Positions 25,127 through 34,258 of a stretch of DNA of 64,000 nt are shown here, one piece after another. This stretch comes from Acidobacteriota bacterium (GTDB taxonomy: Bacteria > Acidobacteriota > Blastocatellia > Pyrinomonadales > Pyrinomonadaceae). Location of the stretch: the NCBI GenBank assembly GCA_019639235.1, contig JAHBSG010000009.1, forward strand, positions 62,001 to 126,000. The letters are read 5' to 3'. Below the pieces are notes generated by a model. The model saw only the letters and a program-made list of their open reading frames with translations. It ran no database searches and was not told the origin of the DNA. Positions within the stretch are counted from its first letter, which is position 1, and each line of letters opens with the position of its first letter. Both the position numbers and the translations under genes were made by a program.

Positions 25127-27127
25127 CTATTCGATCGATCTCAGCCGTTCGGGGACGATATCTATCGCGATTATTCGGCCGGCGGTTTTCTTCTTAGGAT
25201 CCTCTTCGGGTACGTATGTTATAACGGCCCAGACGGGTTGTTTGATGCTTCCGCACCCGATCTGAAGGTCCGGAAGATCTACGTAGGAAGTAAGCTCAAG
25301 GCCCTGAAAATCCTTACTTGTCAGCCGTACCACAGCACTCCCGTCTTTGATCATAAATGCAATGCTGTCTCGCGAACATTCGATCGCACTTAGGTGCCCG
25401 AGAATTCGCTTTTCACCGGCTTGCGGTTTTCTAAGTACGCGATTAAGCGATTCGAGTTCGGCGGCTGCTGCGAGTTCCTTCAGCTTTTCTTCGGTGAGTT
25501 CCTCATCCGCACCCAACACGACAACCGATTGACGCCGAGGGCCGCTTTCCCCAACATCGGGCCCTGACTGCCCGCCAGCGAACTCCCTCTCTCTTTCAGA
25601 ATACCGCTGAAGGTCGCTGACGTTTTGAAGGACGCTTCTTGCACGGTTTCGAACGTTCGGATCCTGAGCTGTCTTGTAAACGCCTTCCGCGAGCCGTTTG
25701 GCCTCGTCGAAATCGCGTTTGCGTCCATGGAGCCCGGCGAGGTCCAGCATATAGTTCTCGTTCCCCGGGGAAAGTCGTAGTGCGGTGCGGATCTGTCCGA
25801 TCGCGTCGTCGATCTCATCATTTCGGACCAAAGCAATGAATGCGAGAAGCGAATAACTCTCAGGAAAGTTCGGATTCGAAGCTATCGCCTTCCAGAGCGA
25901 CTCGCGGATCGTCCGCGCTGCTTCGTCCGAGTAATTGGCCACCCAGCCGTTCCCGTCCATAGCCTCGCGGCTCAGCACATACGCATATCGATAGTGGACA
26001 AGATGTCCGGCAGTTTCAGCCCGTCTTGCCTTTTCAAGAAAGCCCTTGGCATCGGCAAACTTTCGCTGCCGCATCTTCGCCATGCCCATTGTGGAGTTTG
26101 CAAGAATGTTGTCAGGCTCCGCGGCAAGCGACTCTGCGAGGCGAGCTTCGGCCTCTTCAATTCGGCCAGAGCCTAGCAAAAGGTCACCAAGATACGCATT
26201 GGCCGCGGCAAGCGACATCGGCTCGGTCTTGATCTTGTCGTCGAACACAAGTTTGTTCTTGAATGTGATCTGGAAGCCTTTGTAGGTACTTTGCCCGACA
26301 TAGCGGCGAAGTTCCTTTTCCATCTCCTCGAAGCTGGTCTTAAAAGCAGCTCGAAACGCCGCTTCAGGTGTTTCTCCATTTCCGATGGCGTTCAAGTAAG
26401 CATTGATCTCATTTGCTCGGTTGCCGCCCTTGCCATGTATCAAATAGTGCATCAGGGCCCATGACTGCGCATAGAAGATATTGGCACTATGGCTTCCCTG
26501 CTGGTTAAGCGTGAAGTAGTCGATCGAAAAGAACTGCTGCAGCGGGATCAGCTTTGTGTTCTGAAGCGTGTATAGGTGGTTGTTGTTGAGATCCCCAAGA
26601 TTGACCCGAATATCACCCTCGATAGAAAACTGGTCGTAATATTCCGCAAGCCCCTCATTGAACCAGGGCGGCACCTTGGACCGGCCGAAACTGTTGTTGA
26701 CAAGGTAGTGAATATACTCGTGGTAAATCGTTTGATAGGTTTGTTTCGATTCGCCCTCAGTTGAGAGCACGATGTAGTTTGCGTCCTCTCGCGGTGAGAA
26801 ATAGCCGGCCACCCACTTTGTAACTTTACCGTCTGCGGACTGAGGTTTATATGGCCGAAACGCCTTCTCGTTGCGAAAGACAATGACGGTTGTCGGTACC
26901 GGTGACGAATACTTCAGCGAAGGAAGCAGCTGAACGAATACTTCTCGGAACTGCTCGAGCCGCGTCGCAACACGTCTGATCTCAGCCTCTTTAGCATCGC
27001 CGATCAGGTGGAAATTGGTCGAACGCACCGAGGTCCATTTATCCTGAGCCGCGGCCGGAATGGCAAACGCGGCAACGAATACGAAAAGAACGATCAGAAA
27101 CCGCTGTGGGACACTTTTGTGGGTCAT
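25127..27127 (-). CDS. secreted peptidase MA-like protein with TPR repeats
   Basis: The 666-aa protein has a signal peptide (residues 1-28) and a gluzincin-type metallopeptidase domain of the DUF1570/peptidase MA kind: zinc motif HEYIH (His136, Glu137, His140) and downstream WFNEGLAEYY with Glu158 or Glu162 as third ligand. From about 310 to 500 there are TPR-like helical repeats (ANAYLGDLLLGSGRIEEAEARLAESL and successors). The C-terminus is a small beta domain. It probably acts outside the inner membrane; the substrate is unknown. A clear sigma-70-type promoter lies just upstream. It is not linked to the NtrX gene, which is transcribed toward it on the same strand. Confidence 0.78.
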   Translation of the reverse strand: MTHKSVPQRFLIVLFVFVAAFAIPAAAQDKWTSVRSTNFHLIGDAKEAEIRRVATRLEQFREVFVQLLPSLKYSSPVPTTVIVFRNEKAFRPYKPQSADGKVTKWVAGYFSPREDANYIVLSTEGESKQTYQTIYHEYIHYLVNNSFGRSKVPPWFNEGLAEYYDQFSIEGDIRVNLGDLNNNHLYTLQNTKLIPLQQFFSIDYFTLNQQGSHSANIFYAQSWALMHYLIHGKGGNRANEINAYLNAIGNGETPEAAFRAAFKTSFEEMEKELRRYVGQSTYKGFQITFKNKLVFDDKIKTEPMSLAAANAYLGDLLLGSGRIEEAEARLAESLAAEPDNILANSTMGMAKMRQRKFADAKGFLEKARRAETAGHLVHYRYAYVLSREAMDGNGWVANYSDEAARTIRESLWKAIASNPNFPESYSLLAFIALVRNDEIDDAIGQIRTALRLSPGNENYMLDLAGLHGRKRDFDEAKRLAEGVYKTAQDPNVRNRARSVLQNVSDLQRYSEREREFAGGQSGPDVGESGPRRQSVVVLGADEELTEEKLKELAAAAELESLNRVLRKPQAGEKRILGHLSAIECSRDSIAFMIKDGSAVVRLTSKDFQGLELTSYVDLPDLQIGCGSIKQPVWAVITYVPEEDPKKKTAGRIIAIDIVPERLRSIE

Positions 27128-27157
27128 AAGGTACTACTCCGAAAGAAGGTTCCCGTT

Positions 27158-27187
27158 ATATTACGCGTTTCGCTTTTTCGATGTCAA
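27158..27187 (-). promoter_or_regulatory. sigma-70-type promoter of the peptidase MA-like gene
   Basis: On the minus strand TTGACA (27182-27187) and TAATAT (27158-27163) are 18 bp apart. The start would lie near 27151, leaving a 24-base leader containing GGAG before the ATG at 27127. Confidence 0.7.
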
Positions 27188-27201
27188 TATTTTTTGACGG
27201 A

Positions 27202-28554
27202 TCACGATTTCGGCTGGATGCCGAGGTTTCGCATTCGGCGGTAGAGGTGGCTGCGGTCGACGCCCATTTCCTCGGCGGCCTTGCTAACGTTGCCGTCGTG
27301 TTCGGCGAGCTTGTGGAGAATGAACTCACGCTGATAGGCATCGGTCGCGGCCTTGAAGGACGGAAATCGGAAGCTCGCGGCAGGGGCTTCATTGGCGGTG
27401 CCGAATGATGGCAGATCGGCGGCGGCGATCTTCTGCTTTGCGGTCATTATTATGACCCGCTCGACCGTGTTCCGCAGTTCGCGAACGTTCCCCGGCCAAG
27501 TGTATTTCTTGAGAGCCTCGATGGAATCTTCGGCGAAGGTTTTCGCGGGCCTGCCGTAGTCTGCTGAGAAGCGCCGGTTAAAGTGCTCGACCAGCAGCGG
27601 GATGTCCTCGCTTCGTTCGCGGAGCGGCGGGACCTGGAACGGGATAACATTCAGCCGATAGAAAAGATCGGCGCGGAAGTTTCCGTTATCGATGAGCCAA
27701 TCAAGTCGTTTATTGGTCGCCGAAATAACGCGGACATCGACCTTGATCGCGGTGTTGCTGCCGACCGGTTCGAAGCGTTGCTCCTCGAGAACGCGGAGCA
27801 TCTTCGCCTGGACCCGCGGCGACATATCACCGATCTCGTCAAGGAACAGCGTAGCGCCGTCGGCGATCTCAAACTTGCCTTTCTTATTTGCAAGGGCACC
27901 CGAGAACGCCCCTTTCACATGGCCGAAGAGTTCAGATTCGACAAGGTCTTCCGGGATTGCCGCCGAATTTATCTCGACGAAGGGAGCCGCTCGCCGCTTT
28001 GACTGCGAGTGGATCGCCCGGGCGACGAGTTCCTTGCCCGTTCCGCTCTCGCCGGAAATGAGAACGCGGCCATCCGAGGGAGCGACGATCGAGATCTGCT
28101 TGCGGAGCGCCCGCATCGCAACCGATTCGCCGACCATCACGTACTCATCGGCGAGGTCCTGCTGAAGCTGTTGATTTGTCCGTTCGAGTTCGCGTTGGCG
28201 GACGGCGTTCTTAACGGTGACGATCGTGCGGTCGAGGCTGAGCGGCTTTTCGATAAAATCAAAGGCACCGAGTTTGGTCGAGCGGACGGCGGTCTCAATA
28301 TTCCCGTGGCCGGAGATCATTACGACTGCTGCGTCGTTTCCCTCTTCGCGGAGTTTTTGCAGCGTCTCGAGCCCGTCAATGCCATCGCCGAGCCAGATAT
28401 CGAGCAGAATGCAGGCAAAATGCTCTTTCCGCGAGACCTCAAGACACGCCTCGCCCGTCGCCGCATCGGCAACGTCAAACCCCTCGTCCTCAAGCACCCC
28501 GCGAAGCGTCTCGCGGATACTCGGCTCGTCGTCAACAATAAGAACAGAACTCAT
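27202..28554 (-). CDS. NtrX-like sigma-54-dependent response regulator
   Basis: The 450-aa regulator has an N-terminal receiver (phospho-acceptor Asp52 in LLDIWLGDG). The AAA+ sigma-54 activator domain follows: Walker A GESGTGKE, the sigma-54 contact loop GAFSGA in place of the usual GAFTGA, Walker B-like TLFLDEIGDM and the arginine finger region RNTVERVI. A C-terminal Fis-type helix-turn-helix (GNVSKAAEEMGVDRSHLYRRM) closes it. It binds upstream sites and opens sigma-54 promoters. It is the last gene of an operon headed by the NtrY-like kinase and overlaps the preceding small membrane gene by four bases. NtrC itself is an alternative, but the kinase neighbour favours NtrX. Confidence 0.92.
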   Translation of the reverse strand: MSSVLIVDDEPSIRETLRGVLEDEGFDVADAATGEACLEVSRKEHFACILLDIWLGDGIDGLETLQKLREEGNDAAVVMISGHGNIETAVRSTKLGAFDFIEKPLSLDRTIVTVKNAVRQRELERTNQQLQQDLADEYVMVGESVAMRALRKQISIVAPSDGRVLISGESGTGKELVARAIHSQSKRRAAPFVEINSAAIPEDLVESELFGHVKGAFSGALANKKGKFEIADGATLFLDEIGDMSPRVQAKMLRVLEEQRFEPVGSNTAIKVDVRVISATNKRLDWLIDNGNFRADLFYRLNVIPFQVPPLRERSEDIPLLVEHFNRRFSADYGRPAKTFAEDSIEALKKYTWPGNVRELRNTVERVIIMTAKQKIAAADLPSFGTANEAPAASFRFPSFKAATDAYQREFILHKLAEHDGNVSKAAEEMGVDRSHLYRRMRNLGIQPKS

Positions 28555-29060
28555 TTGAGCTTCAATTGCACATCTATTTTCGCAACCACTAATGTCGCGA
28601 GACTCCGTAAAATGCTTCCTCCAATAAAGATCGGCGTCATCATAACCAATGGAGGCGAGCGGTAAAAAACAAAAATACCGTAACAGGTCTCACGCGTCGC
28701 GGAGTCACAAGGAGCGGTCGGGATCGGCTGGGTCGCGATCTCCCAAATCACAATGAAAGCGATCAGCGGCACAACGACCGCTACCCAAGAAGCGATATGC
28801 CGATTATAATTACGCTCCACTCGAGCCGAAAGAATGTAAGTGCGATGAATGAGAGCAATAACCAATATTCCAGCACAAAGCAAAAGCAGAAGATCTTCAA
28901 AATTGCTCTCAAAAGTAACCGCAGTTTCGTGATTTATCGAAGCACGTACGAAACCAAAGATCTCCGCCCCGGAGAGGAACAGTAGAACCGCAGCCGCAAG
29001 GATACTAAGCCACCGTGTTCGCAGCATTAGTTCGACGTACCTTTTGTACCAGCCGTTCAT
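28551..29060 (-). CDS. small membrane protein inside the ntrYX operon (169 aa)
   Basis: Four predicted membrane helices (about residues 15-35, 52-72, 88-108, 140-160) carry an extracytoplasmic loop with two Cys (CDSATRETC). The family is not recognised. The N-terminus (WYKRYVELMLRTRWLSILAAA) resembles that of the preceding 156-aa gene, so the two are probably tandem duplicates. It overlaps the NtrX-like gene by four bases and its ATG directly abuts the stop of the upstream gene. The local sequence is AT-richer than its neighbours. A sensory accessory role is inference. Confidence 0.65.
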   Translation of the reverse strand: MNGWYKRYVELMLRTRWLSILAAAVLLFLSGAEIFGFVRASINHETAVTFESNFEDLLLLLCAGILVIALIHRTYILSARVERNYNRHIASWVAVVVPLIAFIVIWEIATQPIPTAPCDSATRETCYGIFVFYRSPPLVMMTPIFIGGSILRSLATLVVAKIDVQLKLK

Positions 29061-29531
29061 TTAACTCTCACGAAACCCATCCATGGACGTGATCGATATC
29101 ACCGTAAATTTGACCGTTCCAAGTACGGCAAACGCAAGTGACGTCATCTCAAGTGGAAAGGTCGGAAATAGACTGTACATCGGAAACCCGTTTGAGCTGT
29201 CACAGTTCCAAAGGCACCCATATAAAGAGAACAAGGTCACAACATACGAACAAACCGAGCAGATGCCAAACGTAGCAACATTTCCCATGAAGCTCAGTTT
29301 ATTGAACACCAAATAAGCGAGCCGAAGACCAAATACGCCGGCAAAAGATAAAGGCACGATCAATGCTTTAAACGCTGCTTCTTCCGATACGTCCTCAGCG
29401 GTCTGCGCAGCGAATGCTATTAACAACAGTTCCCGTAATGAAAGAACCACTAACAATGCGGCCGCAACGATCGACATGAGTCGCAAGGAAGCAAAGCGGC
29501 TGATGTATTCACGCTTCCAGCTCGTCCACAT
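29061..29531 (-). CDS. small membrane protein inside the ntrYX operon (156 aa)
   Basis: About four membrane helices are predicted. The N-terminus reads MWTSWKREYISRFASLRLMSI, similar in layout to the next gene's start, with the same basic-aromatic lead into a hydrophobic Leu/Val helix. Three Cys in the third helix region (ICSVCSYVV, GCLWNC) are notable. It starts 7 bp after the kinase stop and ends directly against the next ATG. The family is unknown. Like its neighbour it looks AT-richer than the operon around it. Confidence 0.62.
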   Translation of the reverse strand: MWTSWKREYISRFASLRLMSIVAAALLVVLSLRELLLIAFAAQTAEDVSEEAAFKALIVPLSFAGVFGLRLAYLVFNKLSFMGNVATFGICSVCSYVVTLFSLYGCLWNCDSSNGFPMYSLFPTFPLEMTSLAFAVLGTVKFTVISITSMDGFRES

Positions 29532-29538
29532 GATCCAA

Positions 29539-31680
29539 CTAAAGCGGCAGTTCGATGATGAACCTTGAGCCCTTCGGCTTGTTTACTGCGGCGATTATCT
29601 TGCCGCCGTGTTCGCTGATTATACGCTGGACAATCGCAAGGCCGAGCCCGGTTCCGCGGCCCTTGGTCGAAAAATAAGGCTGAAAGAGCCGCCGGAGGTC
29701 GGCCGGCTGAATTCCCTTTCCGTTGTCCGTCACCTCGGCGGCAATTATATCGCGGGCCGGTTCGTAGCGGGTCGTTACGCGGATCAGGTTCTCGCCGCCC
29801 TGCTCCTCAAATGCCTCGTAGGCGTTCTCGATCAGGTTAACAAAAACGCGTTTCATCTGCTCGGCGTCAAGCATCGTCGGCGGAAGGCCGGCGGCAAGCT
29901 CAACCTCAAGCCGTGCCTCGCCGCCGCGTCCCTCGTACATCGCCGCCGCCTGGCGGACCAACTCGTTGAGGTCACCGGGCTGCGGCTTCGCGTTCGGCAG
30001 CCGGGCAAAACGCGAAAACTCATCGACCATCGTCTTCAGCGACTGAACCTCGCGGATTATCGTGCTTGTGCCGTCGCGAATCACCTTCACCGTCTGGCCA
30101 TCGGTGGTGTGGATATCTTCCGCTGTTCCGTTAGACTCGGCAAAACGCTTGGCGATCCGCTCGGCCGAAAGCTGAATAGGCGTCAGTGGGTTCTTGATCT
30201 CGTGTGCCATCCGGCGGGCAACTTCCTGCCAGGCGGAGGCTCGCTGTGCGGTGATCAGCTCCGAGAGGTCTTCGATAACGACGACCGCACCCGCTTCATT
30301 CTCAAGCGCCGTCGCCGTTATCGCGACCGGAATCTCGACCGCATCGAGCGACGCTTCATTCTCGGGCCGAAGCTGCGTTTGGTCCGAGGCGTGGCCGATC
30401 CGCATCGCCCGCGAGACAAGCGTTTCGATAACACGGCGATTCTCTTCGCCGAGCAGCGTTGCGAGCTCGAGCCCCTTGAAATCCGCCGTTTCGAGCTTCA
30501 GCATCCGAACCGCCGCACGATTTATCGTCGTTACGCGGCCGTTGGCGTCGAGCGAAACGACACCGGTCGGGAGCGAATCTAGCACGGTCTCGATATACCG
30601 CCGCCGCTCGCGGATCTCCGCCGAGCTTTCCTCGAGCTTGCCGGACATCTCATTGAATGCCCCGACAAGCAGCGCAAGTTCGTCCTCGGCAGGTGCGTCA
30701 ACGCGATGGCCGAGGTTGCCCTTTGCGATCTCGCGGGCTCCTTCGGCGAGTGCCTTGATCGGGTCGGTCAGCCCGCGGGCAACATAGATCGCCGTCCACG
30801 ATGAAGCGAAAATAAGCAGGAATGTGAGCACGCCGAGCGTTAGGAAGCCGAGCTGGCGGACCGTGATCTGACGCTCCTTCATCCGGTCAAACTCGACCAA
30901 CGATTCCTGAAAGCTCTGGCCAGCGATCTCGCCCGAAAGCTTGTCAGGAATTATTCGCAGCTTCCTGCCCTCGGTAAGCCCGGTCGTAACGACGTCAAAG
31001 CCGCCGGACTCATTGATGTAAACCTCGGGAAGGCTTCCGGCCTTAGCTTTTGCTAATAGGTCGTCGAGCTCGGCCTTCCGTTCGGGTGTTCCGAGCCTCG
31101 TTGCAGAGGCGGCGACATTTCCGCGGGCATCGACGACCTCAATGTGCGAGAGGTTTGCCGCCTCCGCAATCTCGCGAAGTCCGGACTCCGACACTTCGCG
31201 TCCACCGATCGCCGCGGCCAACGCACGTGCGTCGCGAAGCAGGCCGGCGGCATGGTCGGCGATGGCCTCGTCGCGGGCTTGCGTCAGCACATTCTCGGGT
31301 ATCTGCGAGAACCAGCGTTCGATCGCGCGGTTCATAAAAAGATAGGAGAAACCGGCCATCGCCACGATCGGCAAAAGGCTGATGGCAAAAAAGTAAAGAA
31401 ACAGCCGCGTCTTGATGCGCGAACCAAGCTGTAGCTGCCGCCGCTCGCGGACCAGCTTAAGCACGCTTCGGAGGAAGATAAACCCGAAGATAATGAAGGC
31501 GAAAAAGTTGAGCGACGAGAGCGCGTAGAGAAGCAGCGTATCGCTCGCCGTCTGGACCGAAAAATCTTTCCAGAGATTCGAGGTCTGCAAAAGAAAGAGC
31601 ACGACGAACGAGACGACGACGAAGATCCCGGTCAGGATCGCCGTTTTTCTCCGGTCGGGTTTGCTCTTTTCCGTCGCCAT
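29539..31680 (-). CDS. NtrY-like membrane sensor histidine kinase
   Basis: This kinase of about 713 aa (a second ATG at 31698 adds six residues) has NtrY order. Three N-terminal membrane helices are followed by a periplasmic-type sensor region and a fourth helix (LTLGVLTFLLIF). A HAMP domain (RGLTDPIKALAEGAREIAKGNLGHRV), a PAS domain (YIETVLDSLPTGVVSLDANG), a HisKA box (MAHEIKNPLTPIQLSAERI) and a HATPase end (DNGKGI, PYFSTKGRGTGLGL) complete it. Autophosphorylation and transfer to the NtrX-like regulator is the expected pathway. The sensed cue is unknown; nitrogen or redox status is typical of the family. It heads the four-gene operon. Confidence 0.9.
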   Translation of the reverse strand: MATEKSKPDRRKTAILTGIFVVVSFVVLFLLQTSNLWKDFSVQTASDTLLLYALSSLNFFAFIIFGFIFLRSVLKLVRERRQLQLGSRIKTRLFLYFFAISLLPIVAMAGFSYLFMNRAIERWFSQIPENVLTQARDEAIADHAAGLLRDARALAAAIGGREVSESGLREIAEAANLSHIEVVDARGNVAASATRLGTPERKAELDDLLAKAKAGSLPEVYINESGGFDVVTTGLTEGRKLRIIPDKLSGEIAGQSFQESLVEFDRMKERQITVRQLGFLTLGVLTFLLIFASSWTAIYVARGLTDPIKALAEGAREIAKGNLGHRVDAPAEDELALLVGAFNEMSGKLEESSAEIRERRRYIETVLDSLPTGVVSLDANGRVTTINRAAVRMLKLETADFKGLELATLLGEENRRVIETLVSRAMRIGHASDQTQLRPENEASLDAVEIPVAITATALENEAGAVVVIEDLSELITAQRASAWQEVARRMAHEIKNPLTPIQLSAERIAKRFAESNGTAEDIHTTDGQTVKVIRDGTSTIIREVQSLKTMVDEFSRFARLPNAKPQPGDLNELVRQAAAMYEGRGGEARLEVELAAGLPPTMLDAEQMKRVFVNLIENAYEAFEEQGGENLIRVTTRYEPARDIIAAEVTDNGKGIQPADLRRLFQPYFSTKGRGTGLGLAIVQRIISEHGGKIIAAVNKPKGSRFIIELPL

Positions 31681-31759
31681 TTTGCTAGAGTTTAGCATAA
31701 ATGGGAGTTGCGGCGGCCGTATTGTGCAGTCGAGGGCAGTTCGCTAAACTTTGCTGAAT

Positions 31760-32650
31760 ATGACGTTTTCGTCGATATTTTTTGGGCCCGACGGGTTACT
31801 TAGAAGCGGCTGGCGGTTCGGTGTTTTCTCGGCACTTTTTCTCGTAGCCGGCGTATTCCTGAGCGGCGTCGCGTTCGTGCTTACAAGTCCGCTGGACATC
31901 GAAAGCGAGCCGGGCTCATCAGCGTTTCTTTTCACAAATGGCCTGCTAATGACTGCGGCGGCCTTGCTCATCGGCTGGCTTTGCGCAAGCAGGCTTGAGG
32001 GGCTGCCGTTCAGTTCGCTCGGTGCGTCTTTCTCTTCGGGCTGGCTGCAGAATCTTGTTATCGGCAGCCTGCTCGGAGCGGCGACGCTTGCTCTTGCGAT
32101 AGCGATCGCCTGGGCATTCGGCGGCGTTTCGTTCTCGGTCAATGCAGCCGGAGCTTCGGCGATAATTCATACGATGCTGCTCTCATTCGCCGTATTTGCT
32201 GCGGCCGGTGCGGCCGAGGAAGCTCTCTTCCGCGGTTACATCTTTCAGACGTTCGACCGCTCGCGGCTGACTCTTTTTGCGATCGTGCTTACCTCGCTGC
32301 TTTTCGCGACGGTCCACAATGCGAACCCGAACGCCTCGGCATTCTCATGGGGCAATACATTTCTCGCGGGTATCTGGTTCGCCGTTGCGTATCTCCGGAC
32401 GCGCGACCTTTGGTTCGCCACCGGGCTGCATGTGATGTGGAACTGGATGCAGGGAGCCTTTTTCGGGATTGAAGTTAGCGGACTGCGTGAGCTTGTTCCA
32501 GCACCACTTTTGATAGAAACCGACTCGGGGCCGGCATGGCTGACCGGAGGAAGTTACGGGCTCGAGGGCGGTATTGCCTGTACCGTAGCCTTGCTCATCT
32601 CGACCGCAATGATATGGTTTGTGCCCGGGCTTAAACGGTCTGGATCTTGA
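31760..32650 (+). CDS. CPBP family intramembrane metalloprotease
   Basis: About eight membrane helices surround the CPBP (Abi) motifs: EEALFRGYIF, LLFATVHNAN and GLHVMWNWMQG, with the Glu-Glu and His residues forming the putative intramembrane zinc site. Such enzymes relate to Rce1 and MroQ and cleave membrane or small peptides. ATG 31760 is used; a TTG at 31751 is possible. Its last 20 bases overlap tail to tail with nadC. Confidence 0.88.
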   Translation: MTFSSIFFGPDGLLRSGWRFGVFSALFLVAGVFLSGVAFVLTSPLDIESEPGSSAFLFTNGLLMTAAALLIGWLCASRLEGLPFSSLGASFSSGWLQNLVIGSLLGAATLALAIAIAWAFGGVSFSVNAAGASAIIHTMLLSFAVFAAAGAAEEALFRGYIFQTFDRSRLTLFAIVLTSLLFATVHNANPNASAFSWGNTFLAGIWFAVAYLRTRDLWFATGLHVMWNWMQGAFFGIEVSGLRELVPAPLLIETDSGPAWLTGGSYGLEGGIACTVALLISTAMIWFVPGLKRSGS

Positions 32651-33488
32651 AAGAAATATCGACGGCACGCGCCGAGTGCGTCAGCCGGCCGACCGAGATC
32701 AGGTCAACTCCGGCCTCGGCATAGGACCGAACGCGGTCGAGGTCCATTCCGCCCGAGGCTTCGATAAGCACATTCGGGTTCAGGTTACGCGACATTTCGA
32801 CCAGCTTTGCCGCTTCTTCCGGCGACTGATTATCGAGCATGACGATATCGGCACCGGCCTCGATTGCCTCGCGGAGCTGCGCCCAATTGGTTATCTCGGC
32901 CTCGATCTTGTGAAGGTGGCCGACCTTCTGCTTAGCGGCGATCACGGCCTCGGTCACGCCGCCGGCGAGTGTGATGTGGTTGTCCTTGATCAGTACGCCA
33001 TCATCGAGGCCCATCCGATGATTCTTTCCGCCGCCGACCGTTACGGCATATTTTTCAAGCAAGCGAAGCCCGGGCGTCGTCTTGCGAGTATCGACGATCG
33101 CCGCGTTAGTCCCCTCGACGGCTCGGACGTATTGCCGGGTCAGCGTCGCCACGCCGGACATCCGCTGAAGCAGATTTAGAGCCACACGCTCACCGGTAAG
33201 CAGTACATCGGCAAAGCCTTTTAGCGAGCCGAAAATCGTGCCTTCCTCAACCTCATCGCCGTCCTGAAAGCCGGTCTCGATCTCCGGAATCTCCGGGTCA
33301 AGATGCAGAAACACGGCCTCGGCAATATTCAGCCCGCAGATGACCAGATATTCCTTAGCCAAAAATCGGCCAATGCCGCGAACCTCGTCCGGCACCGTCG
33401 CCGAGGTAGTAATATCGCCGCGGCCGATGTCTTCGGCCAAAAAATGTCCGATCGTCGAAATGACCTCTCCGTTATCCAGCCAATTCAT
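32631..33488 (-). CDS. nadC: nicotinate-nucleotide pyrophosphorylase
   Basis: NadC makes nicotinate mononucleotide from quinolinate and PRPP in NAD synthesis. Conserved blocks are LAEDIGRGDITT, ATLTRQYVRAVEG with DTRKTTPGLRLLEKYAV, KDNHITLAGG, VMLDNQSPEEA and EASGGM near the C-terminus. ATG 33488 is chosen because the upstream extension lacks family character. The 3' end overlaps the CPBP gene by 20 bp. No nadA or nadB is adjacent. Confidence 0.95.
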   Translation of the reverse strand: MNWLDNGEVISTIGHFLAEDIGRGDITTSATVPDEVRGIGRFLAKEYLVICGLNIAEAVFLHLDPEIPEIETGFQDGDEVEEGTIFGSLKGFADVLLTGERVALNLLQRMSGVATLTRQYVRAVEGTNAAIVDTRKTTPGLRLLEKYAVTVGGGKNHRMGLDDGVLIKDNHITLAGGVTEAVIAAKQKVGHLHKIEAEITNWAQLREAIEAGADIVMLDNQSPEEAAKLVEMSRNLNPNVLIEASGGMDLDRVRSYAEAGVDLISVGRLTHSARAVDISFKIQTV

Positions 33489-33574
33489 ATCTTTTTCTGC
33501 GAATTGTTTCCGATTCCCTGACCCAAATGATAGCAAAGAATCGTTATTGAGTTTAGAAGCTTTTGATCATTTGG

Positions 33575-33607
33575 CACATTGGCCGGGCGACCCGCTCCCG
33601 GCCTGTG
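33575..33607 (+). other. strong hairpin between nadC and a lipoprotein gene
   Basis: GGCCGGG (33581-33587) pairs perfectly with CCCGGCC (33597-33603), and flanking CACA pairs with TGTG around a two-base bulge. There is no T-run. It sits about 40 bp before the plus-strand lipoprotein start and could be in its leader. Its role is unknown. Confidence 0.5.
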
Positions 33608-33644
33608 AAAATGGACATTAAGATCAAACAAAAGGAGAATCCAG

Positions 33645-34145
33645 GTGAAAAACAGAATTCAATTAGCAGCCGCATGCGCGGTACTTCTCGCCTTCGGGCT
33701 TGCCTGCAACTTTAGCACGGCAAATATGAGCAGCTTCAAGGTAGGCAAGGATAAAGCCGTGACGCAGGAAGCGACAAGTTTCAAGGCAGGCGACACTTTG
33801 TACGGAGCGGCGGTCATCTCAAATGCGATGAGCAAAACGACCGTAAAATTCTATCTCTCGGCCGACGACGTAAAGGGAATGACTAAGGGCGAAGTGATCA
33901 AGGGATCGAACGTCGATGTTTCAGTGCCGGAAGGCGGCGGAACGGCGACTTATTCGCTGCCACTGCCGGGCAACATTCCCGGCGGGAAATATATTCTAAC
34001 GGCCGATATGCATAATGAGGCAGGCGAGAAAAAAGATGGGAAGACCGTTGCCATTACGATCGAAGCCGGAAAGGCTCCGGCACCGACCCCGGAAACCGCC
34101 GATGACAGCGAAGACAACTCGACAAACAGCGACGACAGCAATTAG
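33645..34145 (+). CDS. lipoprotein of unknown function (166 aa)
   Basis: A GTG start follows AAGGAG by seven bases. The signal peptide ends in a lipobox (AFGLAC, Cys about residue 21). The mature part has a beta-rich domain (TVKFYLSADDVKG, YSLPLPGNIPGGKYILTADMHNE) resembling a small immunoglobulin-like fold, then a disordered acidic Asp/Ser/Asn tail. The family is unknown. It is monocistronic and divergent from nadC. Confidence 0.65.
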   Translation: MKNRIQLAAACAVLLAFGLACNFSTANMSSFKVGKDKAVTQEATSFKAGDTLYGAAVISNAMSKTTVKFYLSADDVKGMTKGEVIKGSNVDVSVPEGGGTATYSLPLPGNIPGGKYILTADMHNEAGEKKDGKTVAITIEAGKAPAPTPETADDSEDNSTNSDDSN

Positions 34146-34178
34146 GCCGACAAAGACCGATCGCTTGATCTAAAAACA

Positions 34179-34222
34179 CTTGGCCACGGATGAGTGCGGA
34201 ATTCGGAACTCCACTTCCGCAC
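34179..34222. repeat. repeat-like fragment with an 8-bp inverted repeat
   Basis: GTGCGGAA (34194-34201) and TTCCGCAC (34215-34222) are perfect inverted copies 13 bases apart. The preceding TTGGCCACGGA word also opens the repeat at 62446, so this may be a decayed relative, by inference. There is no T-run. Confidence 0.4.
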
Positions 34223-34258
34223 CCGCCCGCGGCCATTTTTCAATCAGTTTTCGCAGAA

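Noticed and set aside
29608..30582. Long plus-strand frame opposite the NtrY-like kinase
   Set aside because: Antisense to a confident gene with intact domains; Arg-rich shadow product.
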